A stretch of 64,000 bases of DNA from Roseomonas sp. KE0001 (GTDB lineage Bacteria; Pseudomonadota; Alphaproteobacteria; Acetobacterales; Acetobacteraceae). How positions within the stretch are numbered: the first letter of the stretch is position 1; each line of letters starts with the position of its first letter. Below the pieces are notes generated by a model. The model worked only from the letters and a program-made list of their open reading frames with translations, did no database searches and was not told where the DNA came from. The stretch spans positions 62,001-126,000 of the forward strand of contig NZ_RCVQ01000008.1 of NCBI RefSeq assembly GCF_016107285.1. Direction: 5' to 3'. Shown piece by piece: positions 20,266 through 29,666 of this stretch. A program made the translations under genes and the position numbers.

Positions 20266-21689
20266 CCGCCCTCGCGACCACCGACCGGCTGTTCTTCCGC
20301 GACCTTGACCGCGCCGCGGCCGAGCGCATCCTCTCCGGCGCCCTGTCCGGCACCGAGGATGGCGAGCTGTTCCTCGAATACGTGGAGAGCGAGGCGGTCA
20401 GCCTGGATGACGGACGCATCCGCTCGGCGAGCTTCGACGCGACGCGCGGCTTCGGGCTGCGCGCCGTGCAGGGCGAGGCGGCCGGCTACGCGCATGGCGG
20501 CGAGATCTCGGAGGCGGCGCTGAAGCGGGCGGCGGCCACGGTGCGCGCCGTGGCCCAGGGCCGGTCCGGCACCCTCGCCGCCGCGCCGCGCGCCACCAAT
20601 GCGCGGCTCTACGACGGCGCCAACCCGCTCTCGGCCCTCGACTTTCCCGCCAAGACCGCGCTGCTGGCCGAGATCGACGCCTATGCCCGCGCCCGCGACA
20701 GCCGCGTGACCCAGGTCATGGCCAGCCTCACCGGGGAATGGCAGGCGGTGCAGATCCTGCGCGCCGATGGCAACCGGGTGGCCGACCTGCGGCCGCTGGT
20801 GCGGCTCAGTGTCTCCGTCGTGGTCGAGGCCGGGGGGCGGCGCGAGACCGGCAGCCACGGCATGGGCGGGCGCTTCGCCTATGAGCGCGTCATCGCCCCC
20901 GCCGCCTGGCGCGGCGCGGTGGACGAGGCCCTGCGCCAGGCGGTGCTGAACCTGGAGAGCATCCCCGCCCCGGCCGGCGAGATGGAGGTGGTGCTCGGCC
21001 CCGGCTGGCCCGGCATCCTGCTGCACGAGGCGATCGGCCACGGGCTGGAGGGCGACTTCAACCGCAAGCGGACCTCCGCCTTCGCCGGCCTGCTCGGCAG
21101 CCGCATCGCGGCGCCCGGCGTGACGGTGGTGGATGACGGCACCCTGCCCGACCGGCGCGGCTCGATCACGGTGGATGACGAGGGCACGCCCTCCGGCCGC
21201 ACCGTGCTGATCGAGGACGGCATCCTGGTGGGCTTCCTGCAGGACCGGCAGAACGCCCGGCTGATGGGCGCCGCCGCCACCGGCAACGGCCGTCGCCAGA
21301 GCCACGCCCATGCGCCGATGCCGCGCATGACCAACACGGTGATGGCGGGCGGCGACAGGGAGCCGGCCGAGATCCTGGCCAGCGTGAAGCGCGGGATCTA
21401 CGGCGTGAACTTCAGCGGCGGGCAGGTCGACATCACCAGCGGCAAGTTCGTTTTCGGCATGTCCGAGGCCTATCTGGTCGAGAACGGCCGGATCGGCGCC
21501 CCGGTGAAGGGCGCCATGCTGATCGGCAACGGGCCGGAGGCGTTGACCCGCGTCAGCATGATCGGCAACGACATGGCGCTCGATCCCGGCATCGGTACCT
21601 GCGGCAAGCAGGGCCAGGGCGTGCCGGTCGGCGTCGGCCAGCCCACCCTGAAGATGACGGGGCTCACCATCGGCGGCACCGCCGTCTGA
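20262..21689 (+). CDS. tldD: Metalloprotease TldD
   Basis: A 475-residue TldD, the zinc-binding partner of the TldD/TldE peptidase, which processes unfolded peptides such as microcin B17 and the CcdA antitoxin in E. coli. The catalytic motif LLHEAIGHGLEGDF (HExxxH) lies near residue 250, and the C-terminal GTCGKQGQGVPVGVGQP block is conserved. It overlaps the kinase stop by four bases (ATGA). No tldE/pmbA is in the window. It is possibly relevant to the peptide-modification genes at 38.8-42.8 kb. Confidence 0.92.
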   Translation: MTALATTDRLFFRDLDRAAAERILSGALSGTEDGELFLEYVESEAVSLDDGRIRSASFDATRGFGLRAVQGEAAGYAHGGEISEAALKRAAATVRAVAQGRSGTLAAAPRATNARLYDGANPLSALDFPAKTALLAEIDAYARARDSRVTQVMASLTGEWQAVQILRADGNRVADLRPLVRLSVSVVVEAGGRRETGSHGMGGRFAYERVIAPAAWRGAVDEALRQAVLNLESIPAPAGEMEVVLGPGWPGILLHEAIGHGLEGDFNRKRTSAFAGLLGSRIAAPGVTVVDDGTLPDRRGSITVDDEGTPSGRTVLIEDGILVGFLQDRQNARLMGAAATGNGRRQSHAHAPMPRMTNTVMAGGDREPAEILASVKRGIYGVNFSGGQVDITSGKFVFGMSEAYLVENGRIGAPVKGAMLIGNGPEALTRVSMIGNDMALDPGIGTCGKQGQGVPVGVGQPTLKMTGLTIGGTAV

Positions 21690-21716
21690 GCCCCGCCGCC
21701 TGAGCCCCGCTTGGCC

Positions 21717-22235
21717 TCAGCGGTCGCTGGCGCCCTGGAAGTTCTTGTTCTGCTGCGAGATGCTGCCCACCTTCCGCGGATCGACGCCGGTGGTGACGGC
21801 CTCGCTCTCGACCTTGCGCATGCCGTGATGGGCGGTGCGCCCGGCGTTGGGATGATGCCGGGCCCGGTTCGCCCGCTTCATCTCGAGGGCCTGACGGGCG
21901 ATCTCTCCCTGCTCCGGCCGGCGCGCATCGGCATCGTGCCGCGCGATCTCCTTGTTCACCCGCCGCAGGGCGGAGGCGAAGATCTGCTTCTTGACCGTCA
22001 GGCCGGTCTCGTCCCGCGCCGGCGTGGCGCCGCGCAGCTCGGCCTTGCCGCGCCTCTCGCGCTGGCGGCCCCGGGCGACGTCGCGGGCCTTGTCGCGGAA
22101 CTCCCGCAGCCGCCGGGCGATGTCGATTAACTCCGGCTTCCGGACACCGGAAATGTCGGGGTAGTGGCTGCGCTGCACGGTCTCATATTCGTGGGTGGTC
22201 AGAACACGGCGTTCGGTCGCGATGGGGATGCTCAT
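21717..22235 (-). CDS. Basic conserved hypothetical protein
   Basis: A 172-residue, highly charged protein rich in Arg and Lys, with no membrane segment. It begins MSIPIATERRVLTTHEYETV and contains ISGVRKPELIDIARRLREFR followed by a long basic helix-prone region. I recall similar proteins of unknown function in alphaproteobacteria but cannot name a family. ATG 22235 has AGGAG just upstream; a longer start at 22262 is less likely. The composition would suit nucleic-acid binding, which is only inference. Confidence 0.65.
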   Translation of the reverse strand: MSIPIATERRVLTTHEYETVQRSHYPDISGVRKPELIDIARRLREFRDKARDVARGRQRERRGKAELRGATPARDETGLTVKKQIFASALRRVNKEIARHDADARRPEQGEIARQALEMKRANRARHHPNAGRTAHHGMRKVESEAVTTGVDPRKVGSISQQNKNFQGASDR

Positions 22236-22362
22236 GCGGCGCTCCTTCTCCTCTCCGTCCATCCGGCGATCCCTCGCCGGTCAGGATGGATGACAACGCC
22301 GTCATCTTCCGCCCGTTGCACACCCCTGCCGGGAGGTTTCCGGGGCACTTGTGGGCCGTCGT

Positions 22363-22374
22363 ACTGTTGACAGT
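22363..22374. promoter_or_regulatory. Consensus -35 inside a short inverted repeat before the Bug gene
   Basis: ACTGT-TG-ACAGT is an inverted repeat that contains a perfect TTGACA (22367-22372), about 93 bases upstream of the Bug protein ATG. No good -10 follows at 16-18 bases, so a promoter with repressor site is possible but weakly supported. Confidence 0.3.
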
Positions 22375-22464
22375 CGCCAGATGACGGAATGACCATGGCC
22401 GTCACGGATCATGACTGGCCGAGGGCAACGCAACCCGGCCGGCGCCGGGGAGGAAGACCACATC

Positions 22465-23445
22465 ATGCTGCAGCGCCGGACCCTGCTTGGCACCGCGCTC
22501 GCCCTGCCGGCCCTGGCCGGCGCGGGCGCGCGCGCGCAGACGCGCTATCCGGACTACCCGGTCCGCATCGTCGTCGGTTTCGCGGCGGGCGGCGCGACCG
22601 ACATCACCACGCGCCTGCTGGCGCCCCGGCTGCAGGCGGCGCTCGGCGGCAGCGAGCCGGTGGTGGTCGAGAACCGGCCGGGCGGCAGCGGCAATGTCGC
22701 CACCCAGACCGTGGTCAACGCCGCGCCCGATGGCCATACCCTGCTGATGGGCACCATCTCCGCCCTGGCGATCAACCCCAGCCTGTTCGACGACCTCGCC
22801 TTCAACCCGCAGACCGACCTGACGCCGATCGGCCTCTTCGCGGATGTGCTGAACATCCTCGTCGTCCCCGCCGACCGGCCGTGGCGCGACCTGGGCGCCC
22901 TCATCGCCGCGGCGCGCGAGAATCCGGGGAAGCTGAACTACGCCTCCTCCGGCATCGGCGGCGCCGGGCATCTCGGCGGCGCCCTGCTCGACCATCTCGC
23001 CGGCATCGAGACGGTGCACGTGCCCTATCGCGGCGGCGGCCCCGCCATGAGCGACCTGATCAGCGGCAAGGTGGACTATTCCTTCGCCACCGCGCCCACC
23101 GCCCTGCCGCAGGTGCAGGCGGGCCGGCTGCGCGCCCTGGGCGTGCCGACCGCGCGGCGCAGCCGCCTGATGCCCGAGCTGCCCGCCGTCTCGGAGACGG
23201 TGCCAGGCTTCGAGGTGGCCAACTGGTATGCCCTGCTCGGGCCCAGGGGGCTGCCGCAACCGATCGTGGCACGGCTTTCCGCCGCGCTGCGGGACTGCCT
23301 GGCGCAGCCGCAGCTGGTGACGGATCTGGCACATCACGGCGCCGAGGCGCGGCCTTCCGAGCCTGCCGCCCTGGCGGCCTTCCTCAAGGCGGAGACCGAG
23401 AAGTGGCGGCCCCTGCTGAAGGCGTCCAACACCAGGCCGGAATGA
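22465..23445 (+). CDS. Bug/TctC-family periplasmic solute-binding protein
   Basis: A 326-residue extracytoplasmic binding protein of the tripartite tricarboxylate transporter family. A signal peptide (MLQRRTLLGTALALPALAGA, cleavage near GARAQ) precedes the mature part. Family motifs YPVRIVVGFAAGGATDITTR, ENRPGGSGNVAT and the HVPYRGGGPA segment are clear. GGAGGAAG lies eight bases before the ATG at 22465. No tctA or tctB membrane genes adjoin, as is usual for expanded orphan Bug proteins. An SDR oxidoreductase follows 28 bases later, so the ligand may be its substrate or precursor. Confidence 0.9.
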   Translation: MLQRRTLLGTALALPALAGAGARAQTRYPDYPVRIVVGFAAGGATDITTRLLAPRLQAALGGSEPVVVENRPGGSGNVATQTVVNAAPDGHTLLMGTISALAINPSLFDDLAFNPQTDLTPIGLFADVLNILVVPADRPWRDLGALIAAARENPGKLNYASSGIGGAGHLGGALLDHLAGIETVHVPYRGGGPAMSDLISGKVDYSFATAPTALPQVQAGRLRALGVPTARRSRLMPELPAVSETVPGFEVANWYALLGPRGLPQPIVARLSAALRDCLAQPQLVTDLAHHGAEARPSEPAALAAFLKAETEKWRPLLKASNTRPE

Positions 23446-23473
23446 GCGGCGAGACAGGGAGAGCCACGGGACC

Positions 23474-24256
23474 ATGGATCTGCAACTGACAGGATGCGAG
23501 GCGCTGGTCATCGGCGGTTCCTCAGGCATCGGGCTCGCCACCGCGGCCCTGCTGCTGCGGGAGGGCGCGCGCGTGACCATCGCGGCGCGCGACACTGGCC
23601 GGCTCGAGGCCGCCGCCGGCCGTCTCGCGGCCGAGACCGGCACCCGGCCGGAGACCGTCGCCTGCGACCAGTCCGATCCGGCGCAGCTCGCCGCGCTCGC
23701 CGCGCGGTACGAGGGGCGGAGATTGCAGGCCCTGGTCTGCGCCGCCGGAGGCAGCCACCGCTCCGCCTTCGAGGCGCTGACCGACGCGCAATGGCTGGCG
23801 AACTACGAGTTCAACATCCTGGGCCCGGTGCGCGCCGTGCGGGCCATGCTGCCGGCGCTGCGCCGCGCCGCGGGCGCCCGCGTGGTGCTGCTCGGCGCCG
23901 TCTCGGCCCGGCAGCCCACGGCGCACCAAGTGGTCTCCAACACCCACAAGGCGGGGCTGCTCGCGCTGTCCAAGACGCTGTCGCTGGAGCTGGCCCCGGA
24001 CGGCATCGGGGTGAACACCGTCTCGCCCGGCCGTGCCCTGACGCCGCTCTGGCAGGGCCGCGCCGCCGCCATGGCGCGGGACGAGGGCCTGACGGAGGAG
24101 GCGGTGCTGGCCCGCGTCGCCGCCGACATTCCCATGGGCCGCCTCGCCACGCCGGAGGAGGTGGCCGCCATGGTCGCCTTCCTGGCCGCGCCGGTCTCGG
24201 CCTATGTCACCGGGCAGGCGGTCGCGGTGGATGGCGGCCTGCAGCGCGGCGTCTGA
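23474..24256 (+). CDS. SDR-family NAD(P)-dependent oxidoreductase
   Basis: A 260-residue classical-type short-chain dehydrogenase. The cofactor motif is GGSSGIGLATAALLLREGA, and AAGGSHRS replaces the usual NNAG region. The catalytic Tyr position is unusual: the segment after the catalytic Ser region reads SARQPTAHQVVSNTHKAGLLAL, with no YxxxK; the Lys is kept but His or Asn stand where Tyr is expected. The end (YVTGQAVAVDGGL) is typical. It may be a divergent or non-catalytic family member. It forms a two-gene unit with the Bug protein. Confidence 0.85.
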   Translation: MDLQLTGCEALVIGGSSGIGLATAALLLREGARVTIAARDTGRLEAAAGRLAAETGTRPETVACDQSDPAQLAALAARYEGRRLQALVCAAGGSHRSAFEALTDAQWLANYEFNILGPVRAVRAMLPALRRAAGARVVLLGAVSARQPTAHQVVSNTHKAGLLALSKTLSLELAPDGIGVNTVSPGRALTPLWQGRAAAMARDEGLTEEAVLARVAADIPMGRLATPEEVAAMVAFLAAPVSAYVTGQAVAVDGGLQRGV

Positions 24257-24278
24257 GCCGCGCGGCCGGGGCGCCCCC

Positions 24279-25016
24279 TCAGCCCCGCTGCCGCGCCCGG
24301 GCGCGGCGGGAGAGCAGGTTCAGCCCTTCCACCGCCACCGAGAAGGCCATGGCGGCATAGATGTAGCCCTTCGGCACATGCGCCCCGAAGCCCTCGGCGA
24401 TCAGCGTCATGCCGATCATCATCAGGAAGGCGAGGGCCAGCATCACCACGGTCGGGTTGGCCTCGATGAAGCGGGCCAGGGGATTGGCCGCCAGCAGCAT
24501 GACGGTGACGGCCGCCAGCACGGCGATGACCATGATGGGCACATGCCCGGTCATGCCCACCGCGGTGATGATGCTGTCGATCGAGAAGACCAGGTCCAGC
24601 ACCAGGATCTGCGCGATGGCGGCGCCGAAGGTCAGTTGCGCCTTGCCGGAGAACATGTCCCCCTCCGGCGGCGGATCGACGTTGTGGTGGATCTCCTTGG
24701 TGGCCTTCCAGACCAGGAACAGGCCGCCGGCGAGCAGGATCAGGTCGCGCCAGGAGAAGCCCTGGCCCAGCACCTCGAAGACCGGCGCGGTCAGCCGCAC
24801 GATGATGGCGACGGTGCCGAGCAGCGCCAGGCGGAGCACCAGCGCGAGGCCGATGCCGATATAGCGCGCCCGCTCCCTTTGTCCCTCCGGCAGCTTGTTG
24901 GTGATGATCGAGATGAAGATCAGGTTGTCGATGCCGAGCACGACCTCCATGGCCACGAGCGCGGCGAGCGCCACCCAGGCGGCGGGATCGGACGCCAGAA
25001 CGAGGAGCTGGTCCAT
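24279..25016 (-). CDS. TerC-family integral membrane protein
   Basis: A 245-residue membrane protein of the TerC family, whose members are linked to tellurite resistance and, in several bacteria, Mn2+ efflux during membrane-protein metalation. Conserved acidic membrane motifs are [14 protein letters not shown] and [13 protein letters not shown], with [10 protein letters not shown] between. The frame opens upstream at 25241, but ATG 25014-25016 overlaps the preceding stop by one base (TGATG) and gives the family N-terminus [10 protein letters not shown]. It is coupled to the lipid kinase gene. Confidence 0.88.
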   Translation of the reverse strand: MDQLLVLASDPAAWVALAALVAMEVVLGIDNLIFISIITNKLPEGQRERARYIGIGLALVLRLALLGTVAIIVRLTAPVFEVLGQGFSWRDLILLAGGLFLVWKATKEIHHNVDPPPEGDMFSGKAQLTFGAAIAQILVLDLVFSIDSIITAVGMTGHVPIMVIAVLAAVTVMLLAANPLARFIEANPTVVMLALAFLMMIGMTLIAEGFGAHVPKGYIYAAMAFSVAVEGLNLLSRRARARQRG

Positions 25017-25939
25017 CACGGGAGAGGTTCTCCGAGGGGAAAGGCGGGTGCGAAGACGCGCACGGCCTTCGGCCGCAGGCGGAAGCGAGCGGGGGTCTTG
25101 GCCGTCAGCTCGCCATCGGTGTTGACCTGCATCGGCCGGCGGGTGCGGACCTCGCAGGCCGTGGTCGGGAAGGCCCGCACGTCGCGCCACTGCCCATGCG
25201 TGCCGCGCCGCAGGAAGGGCAGCAGCGCCAGGAGCCGCCACCAGTGGTCCAGCTCCAGGCTGTAGACGTCGAGCTTGCCGTCGTCGGGGCGGGCGTTGCT
25301 GGCCACCGTCATGCCGCCGCCATAGTGGCGGCCGTTGCCGACGGAGACCTGGATGGTCTTCACCTTCTCCGTCACCCCGTCATGGGTGATCCAGGCGGTG
25401 AAGGGGCGGGTGCGGCGCAGCAGGCGGAAGGCGGCCAGTGCATAGCCGAGCTTGCCCCAGCGCTTCTTCTCCTCCCGCCCCAGCCCGCGCGCCAGATGTG
25501 CGCTGAAGCCGATGCTGGCGACATTGAAGAACAGGTGCCCGTTCACCTCGCCGAGATCGATCGGCCGCAGCAATCCGGCGGCGATGACCTGCGCGGCCGC
25601 CACGGGGTCCGGCTCGATGCCCAGGCTGCGCGCCAGGTCATTGGCGGTGCCGAGCGGCAGGATGCCGAAGGGCAGGCCGGTCTCGACCAGGGCGGGAGCG
25701 GCGCCATTCAGCGTGCCGTCGCCACCGCCCAGGATGACGGCGGTGAAAGCCTCCGCGGCGTGTCTGCGGATGACGTCGGCGGGCGTCTCGCCCTCCCGGC
25801 AGGTGGCCTCCTGCAGCCCCCAGCCCGCTGCGGTGAGCACCGCCAGCGCCTCGTCCAGCGCGGCGCCGCCGTTGCGGGCCTGCCGGTTGACGATCAGCAG
25901 GGCCCGGCGACGCGGATCACGCATGGCGCTGCCCGGCAC
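25016..25939 (-). CDS. YegS/diacylglycerol kinase-family lipid kinase
   Basis: A 307-residue kinase with the DAGK catalytic motif [17 protein letters not shown] and the following [17 protein letters not shown], characteristic of YegS/DgkB lipid kinases. The N-terminal [14 protein letters not shown] is the usual first strand. The likely reaction is phosphorylation of a diacylglycerol-like lipid with ATP at the inner membrane face. Start is ATG 25939 or 25924. It is divergent from a PAP2 phosphatase (161 bases apart) that would carry out the opposite reaction. Confidence 0.87.
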   Translation of the reverse strand: MPGSAMRDPRRRALLIVNRQARNGGAALDEALAVLTAAGWGLQEATCREGETPADVIRRHAAEAFTAVILGGGDGTLNGAAPALVETGLPFGILPLGTANDLARSLGIEPDPVAAAQVIAAGLLRPIDLGEVNGHLFFNVASIGFSAHLARGLGREEKKRWGKLGYALAAFRLLRRTRPFTAWITHDGVTEKVKTIQVSVGNGRHYGGGMTVASNARPDDGKLDVYSLELDHWWRLLALLPFLRRGTHGQWRDVRAFPTTACEVRTRRPMQVNTDGELTAKTPARFRLRPKAVRVFAPAFPLGEPLP

Positions 25940-26100
25940 GGAGCCACGCGATGATGTCAGTCCCCCTCATGCTTCCCCGGCTCTACCTTGGCACTCTCTA
26001 CCCTGCACTGGGCGGCAAACGCGTGGCGGAGGGGCGGGATGCGCGGAGCAACCGAATCTTCCCGCCCGCGTCTTGGCCCTCAGTAGAGAGGAGAGTGGGG

Positions 26101-26832
26101 ATGGCGCCTGCCTTCGGAAGGGCCGGGAGGCCCGGCGGGATGGAGCGTCCCGCCGGGCCCGCGAGATTCGGCTGGGGACAGTTCGCCACCCTGGCGGCGC
26201 TGCTGGTCTGCGCCGGCGGGATGCTCGCCTTCGCCGGCCTGATGGACAGCGCCCTCGACGGCGATACGCGCGACTTCGACGAGGGCCTCCTGCTCGCCCT
26301 GCGCCGGCCGGGCGATCCGGCCGACCCGATCGGGCCCTTCTGGCTCGAGGTCATGATGCGCGACTTCACCGCGCTGGGCAGCCACGCGGTGCTGCTGCTG
26401 ATCGGGCTGGTGGCGCTGGGCTACATCCTGATGCTGCGGAAGTGGTTTTCCGCGCTGCTGCTGGTGCTCTCCTTCGGCGGCGGCATGGCGCTGAACAGCC
26501 TGCTCAAGCTCGGCTTCGACCGCCCCCGCCCCGAGTTGGTGGCACACCTGGTGGAGGTGCACACGGCGAGCTTCCCGAGCGGTCACGCCATGCTGTCCGC
26601 CACCTGCTATCTGACACTCGGTACCCTTCTCGCCGGCGTGACTGAGGCAGGGCGGCTGAAAGCCTATATCCTCGGCATCGCCATCCTGCTGGCGCTGCTG
26701 GTCGGCGCCAGCAGGATCTATCTCGGCGTCCACTGGCCGACCGACGTGCTGGCCGGCTGGTGCCTCGGCGCCGCCTGGTCCATGGCCTGCTGGCTGGTGC
26801 TGCGCGGCTGGCTGGCCTGGAGGAGACGCTAG
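26101..26832 (+). CDS. PAP2-family membrane phosphatase
   Basis: A 243-residue membrane phosphatase of the type 2 phosphatidic acid phosphatase superfamily. All three catalytic motifs are present: KLGFDRPRPE, SFPSGHA and SRIYLGVHWPTD. Five to six hydrophobic segments are visible. The frame opens at 25951, but ATG 26101 is preceded by AGAGGAGAG and is chosen. It may dephosphorylate phosphatidic acid, PG-phosphate or undecaprenyl pyrophosphate; sequence alone cannot decide. Confidence 0.87.
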   Translation: MAPAFGRAGRPGGMERPAGPARFGWGQFATLAALLVCAGGMLAFAGLMDSALDGDTRDFDEGLLLALRRPGDPADPIGPFWLEVMMRDFTALGSHAVLLLIGLVALGYILMLRKWFSALLLVLSFGGGMALNSLLKLGFDRPRPELVAHLVEVHTASFPSGHAMLSATCYLTLGTLLAGVTEAGRLKAYILGIAILLALLVGASRIYLGVHWPTDVLAGWCLGAAWSMACWLVLRGWLAWRRR

Positions 26833-26924
26833 GGCGGGCCCGGCCCGCTCACTTTCTCGTGCAACGAACAACATGTATATAAGTTAATCTTTTGGCGGCT
26901 GCGGTATGGAGGGGGACAGGGTCA

Positions 26925-29666
26925 TTGAGTATCGGGTTGCTACTGGGCCTGGCGGTGCTGGGCGCCCTCCTGGCCGCGCCGGTTTCGCATCTGACGGGCC
27001 GCTTCTGCGGCTGGGCGCTGGGCCTCCTGCCCGCCACCCTCTTCGCCGGCTTCCTCTCCATGGCCGGCACGGTGGCGGGCGGCGAGGTGATCGGCGTGCG
27101 GCTGCCCTGGGCGCCCTCGCTCGGCATTGACCTCGACTTCCGCCTCGACGGCTTCTCCCTCCTCTTCGCCCTGCTGATCACCGGGATCGGCGCGCTGGTC
27201 GTGGTCTATTCGGGCGCCTACATGGCGGAGAAGCAGCCCACCACCCGCGCCCGCTTCCTGACCCTGATCCTGCTGTTCATGACCGCGATGCTGGGCGCGG
27301 TGCTCTCGGACAACCTGATCAGCCTCTTCGTCTTCTGGGAGCTGACCAGCCTGCTCTCCTTCCTGCTGATCGGCTTCGAGAGCCACAGCCCGACGGCGCG
27401 GCGCTCGGCCATTCAGTCGCTGCTGGTGACGGCGGGCGGCGGGCTGGCGCTGCTGGCCGGCATCCTGCTGATCGGCGCCACGCTCGGCAGCTTCTCCCTG
27501 TCCGAGGCCGCCGCCCGTTCGGACGAGATCCTGGCCAGCCCCTGGCGCACCTGGATCATCCTCTTCGTGCTGCTCGGCGCCTTCACCAAGTCGGCGCAGT
27601 ATCCCTTCTACTTCTGGCTGCCCAACGCCATGCAGGCGCCGACCCCGGCCTCGGCCTACCTGCATTCGGCGACCATGGTGAAGCTCGGCATCTACCTGCT
27701 GGCCCGCTTCGAGCTGGTGCTCGGCGATGCCGCGCTGTACCGCGAGGCGCTGGTCGCGGTCGGCTCCGTCACCATGCTGGTCGCCGCCATCCAGGCCCTG
27801 CGCGCCACCGGCTTCAAGGCGGTGCTGGCCTATTCCACCGTCGCCTCGCTCGGCATCCTGGTGATGCTGACCGGCCTGGACGGCGAGGCCACGGTGGTCG
27901 CCACCGTCGGCTTCATCCTGGCGCATGCCTTCTACAAGGCGGCCCTCTTCTTCTGCGCCGGCACGGTGATCCACGCCACCGGCGAGGCGACGCTGCGCAA
28001 GCTCGGCGGCGTCGCCCGCTTCCTGCCGCTCACCGCCGCCGCCGCCGTCCTGGCCAGCCTGTCCATGGCCGGCCTGCCCCCCTTCATGGGCTTCATCTCG
28101 AAGGAGGTGCTGTTCGAGGCGCAGCTCGCCAGCTCCTGGGACGCGGCGCCGGTCGTCGTCGCCGTGCTGGTCAACGCGGTGATGGTGGGCATCGCCGGGG
28201 TGGTCTCGCTGCGGCCCTTCTTCCTCAACCGCCACCGCACCACGACGGTGAAGCATGGCGAGACGCCGGGCCTGCTCTTCGGCCCGCTGGTGCTGGCCCT
28301 GGCCGGCCTGGTCTTCAGCCTCTGGCCGGAGGGGGTGAGCCAGTATGTCATCGCCCCCGCCGCCTCGGCCATCCGCGGCGAGCCGGTCGAGGTCAGCTTC
28401 AAGCTGTGGCACGGGCTGACGCCGATGCTGGCGCTGAGCGTGCTGGTGATCGTCGTCGGCGGCCTGATCCTGATGCTGTGGCAGCCGATCCATGCCGGGC
28501 TGCGCGGGCTGAAGCGGCTCGACCGCTTCTCGGGCGACCACGGCTACGAATGGGGCATGCGCCGCCTCGACGAGCTGGCCGAGGCCACCGCCCGGAGCCT
28601 GCAGCACGGCGATCTGAGGCGCTACCTGGCCACGATCTTCGCCACCGTGCTGCTCCTGGCCGGCCTCGGCCTGGCGATGAGCGGCGGGCTGGCGCTCACC
28701 TCCCAGGACCGGCTGCGCCCGGAGGTGCTGGGCCTGCTGATCATCGGCCTGGCCGGCGGGCTGACCGCCGCGCGGGCGGATTCGCTGCTCACCGGCCTGG
28801 TCGCCGTCGGTCTGGTCGGGCTCTGCATCGCGCTGATCTTCCTGCTCAACGGCGCGCCGGACCTGGCGCTGACGCAGTTCTCGGTCGAGGCCCTGCTGGT
28901 CGTCCTGCTGACCGCCACCCTGCTGCGCCTGCCGCTGGAGCCCGGCATCGCGCGCAGCGAGGCGGAGCGGCGGCGCGACGGCCTGCTGGCCGCCGGCTTC
29001 GGGCTCCTGGTCTTCCTGGCGCTGCAATCGGTGTTGTCGCAGCCGCTGGACACGCGCCTCTCCGACTACTTCGCCCAGGCCAGCTACCCGGAAGCCTTCG
29101 GGCGCAACGTGGTGAACGTCATCCTGGTCGATTTCCGCGCCATGGACACCTTCGGCGAGACCGCCGTGCTGGGCTTCGCCGCCATCACCGTCTGGGCCCT
29201 GCTGCGGCCGCCGGCGGGGCAGAAGGAGGATGGCGGCGGCCAGGGCTCCTCCGCCCTCGTGCTGCGCGCCATGGACCGGATCTTCTTCGTCATGCTGGGG
29301 GTCGCCTCGCTGTGGATCCTGCTGCGCGGCCACAACGAGCCGGGCGGCGGCTTCATCGGCGGGCTGGTCGCGGCGCTGGGCTTCGCCATCGTCGCCCTGG
29401 CCAAGGGCGTCGGCGCGGCGCGGCGCCTGCTGCGCCTGCATCCCCTCGGGCTCGCCGGCGCCGGCCTGCTCTTCGCCCTGCTGAGCGGCCTGCCCGGCCT
29501 CGCGCTGCACGGCGCCTTCCTGCAGCACCTGTGGTTCAGCCCGGTGATCCTCGGCGTGGAGGTGAAGTTCGGCACCACCCTGTTCTTCGATATCGGCGTC
29601 TATCTCGTTGTCCTCGGCAGCGTGCTCGCCTTCCTCTTCCGCCTCTACCGGGAGCCCGCCCGATGA
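26925..29666 (+). CDS. mrpA: Mrp-type Na+(cation)/H+ antiporter subunit A with fused B domain
   Basis: A 913-residue, many-spanning subunit homologous to NuoL. Residues 1 to about 650 carry the MrpA core (NLISLFVFWELTSLLSFLLI; AFTKSAQYPFYFWLPNAMQA; HSATMVKLGIYLL; HAFYKAALFF). The C-terminal part holds the MrpB-like domain (LRGHNEPGGGFIGGLV), so no separate mrpB exists. An upstream TTG at 26892 is in frame, but TTG 26925 follows GGAGGGGG by nine bases and starts MSIGLLLGLAVLGAL. It is the first of six overlapping genes. The complex exchanges Na+ or K+ for protons and supports pH and salt tolerance. Confidence 0.93.
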   Translation: MSIGLLLGLAVLGALLAAPVSHLTGRFCGWALGLLPATLFAGFLSMAGTVAGGEVIGVRLPWAPSLGIDLDFRLDGFSLLFALLITGIGALVVVYSGAYMAEKQPTTRARFLTLILLFMTAMLGAVLSDNLISLFVFWELTSLLSFLLIGFESHSPTARRSAIQSLLVTAGGGLALLAGILLIGATLGSFSLSEAAARSDEILASPWRTWIILFVLLGAFTKSAQYPFYFWLPNAMQAPTPASAYLHSATMVKLGIYLLARFELVLGDAALYREALVAVGSVTMLVAAIQALRATGFKAVLAYSTVASLGILVMLTGLDGEATVVATVGFILAHAFYKAALFFCAGTVIHATGEATLRKLGGVARFLPLTAAAAVLASLSMAGLPPFMGFISKEVLFEAQLASSWDAAPVVVAVLVNAVMVGIAGVVSLRPFFLNRHRTTTVKHGETPGLLFGPLVLALAGLVFSLWPEGVSQYVIAPAASAIRGEPVEVSFKLWHGLTPMLALSVLVIVVGGLILMLWQPIHAGLRGLKRLDRFSGDHGYEWGMRRLDELAEATARSLQHGDLRRYLATIFATVLLLAGLGLAMSGGLALTSQDRLRPEVLGLLIIGLAGGLTAARADSLLTGLVAVGLVGLCIALIFLLNGAPDLALTQFSVEALLVVLLTATLLRLPLEPGIARSEAERRRDGLLAAGFGLLVFLALQSVLSQPLDTRLSDYFAQASYPEAFGRNVVNVILVDFRAMDTFGETAVLGFAAITVWALLRPPAGQKEDGGGQGSSALVLRAMDRIFFVMLGVASLWILLRGHNEPGGGFIGGLVAALGFAIVALAKGVGAARRLLRLHPLGLAGAGLLFALLSGLPGLALHGAFLQHLWFSPVILGVEVKFGTTLFFDIGVYLVVLGSVLAFLFRLYREPAR

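Noticed and set aside
26842-26891. Promoter with TATATA before mrpA
   Set aside because: The -10-like element (26876-26881) has no acceptable -35 at 16-18 bases; left uncalled although the AT-rich patch may still be functional.
26940-29528. Minus-strand open frame opposite mrpA
   Set aside because: Covers a well-conserved membrane protein gene; translation is a Gln/Glu/Gly/Arg-rich artefact.
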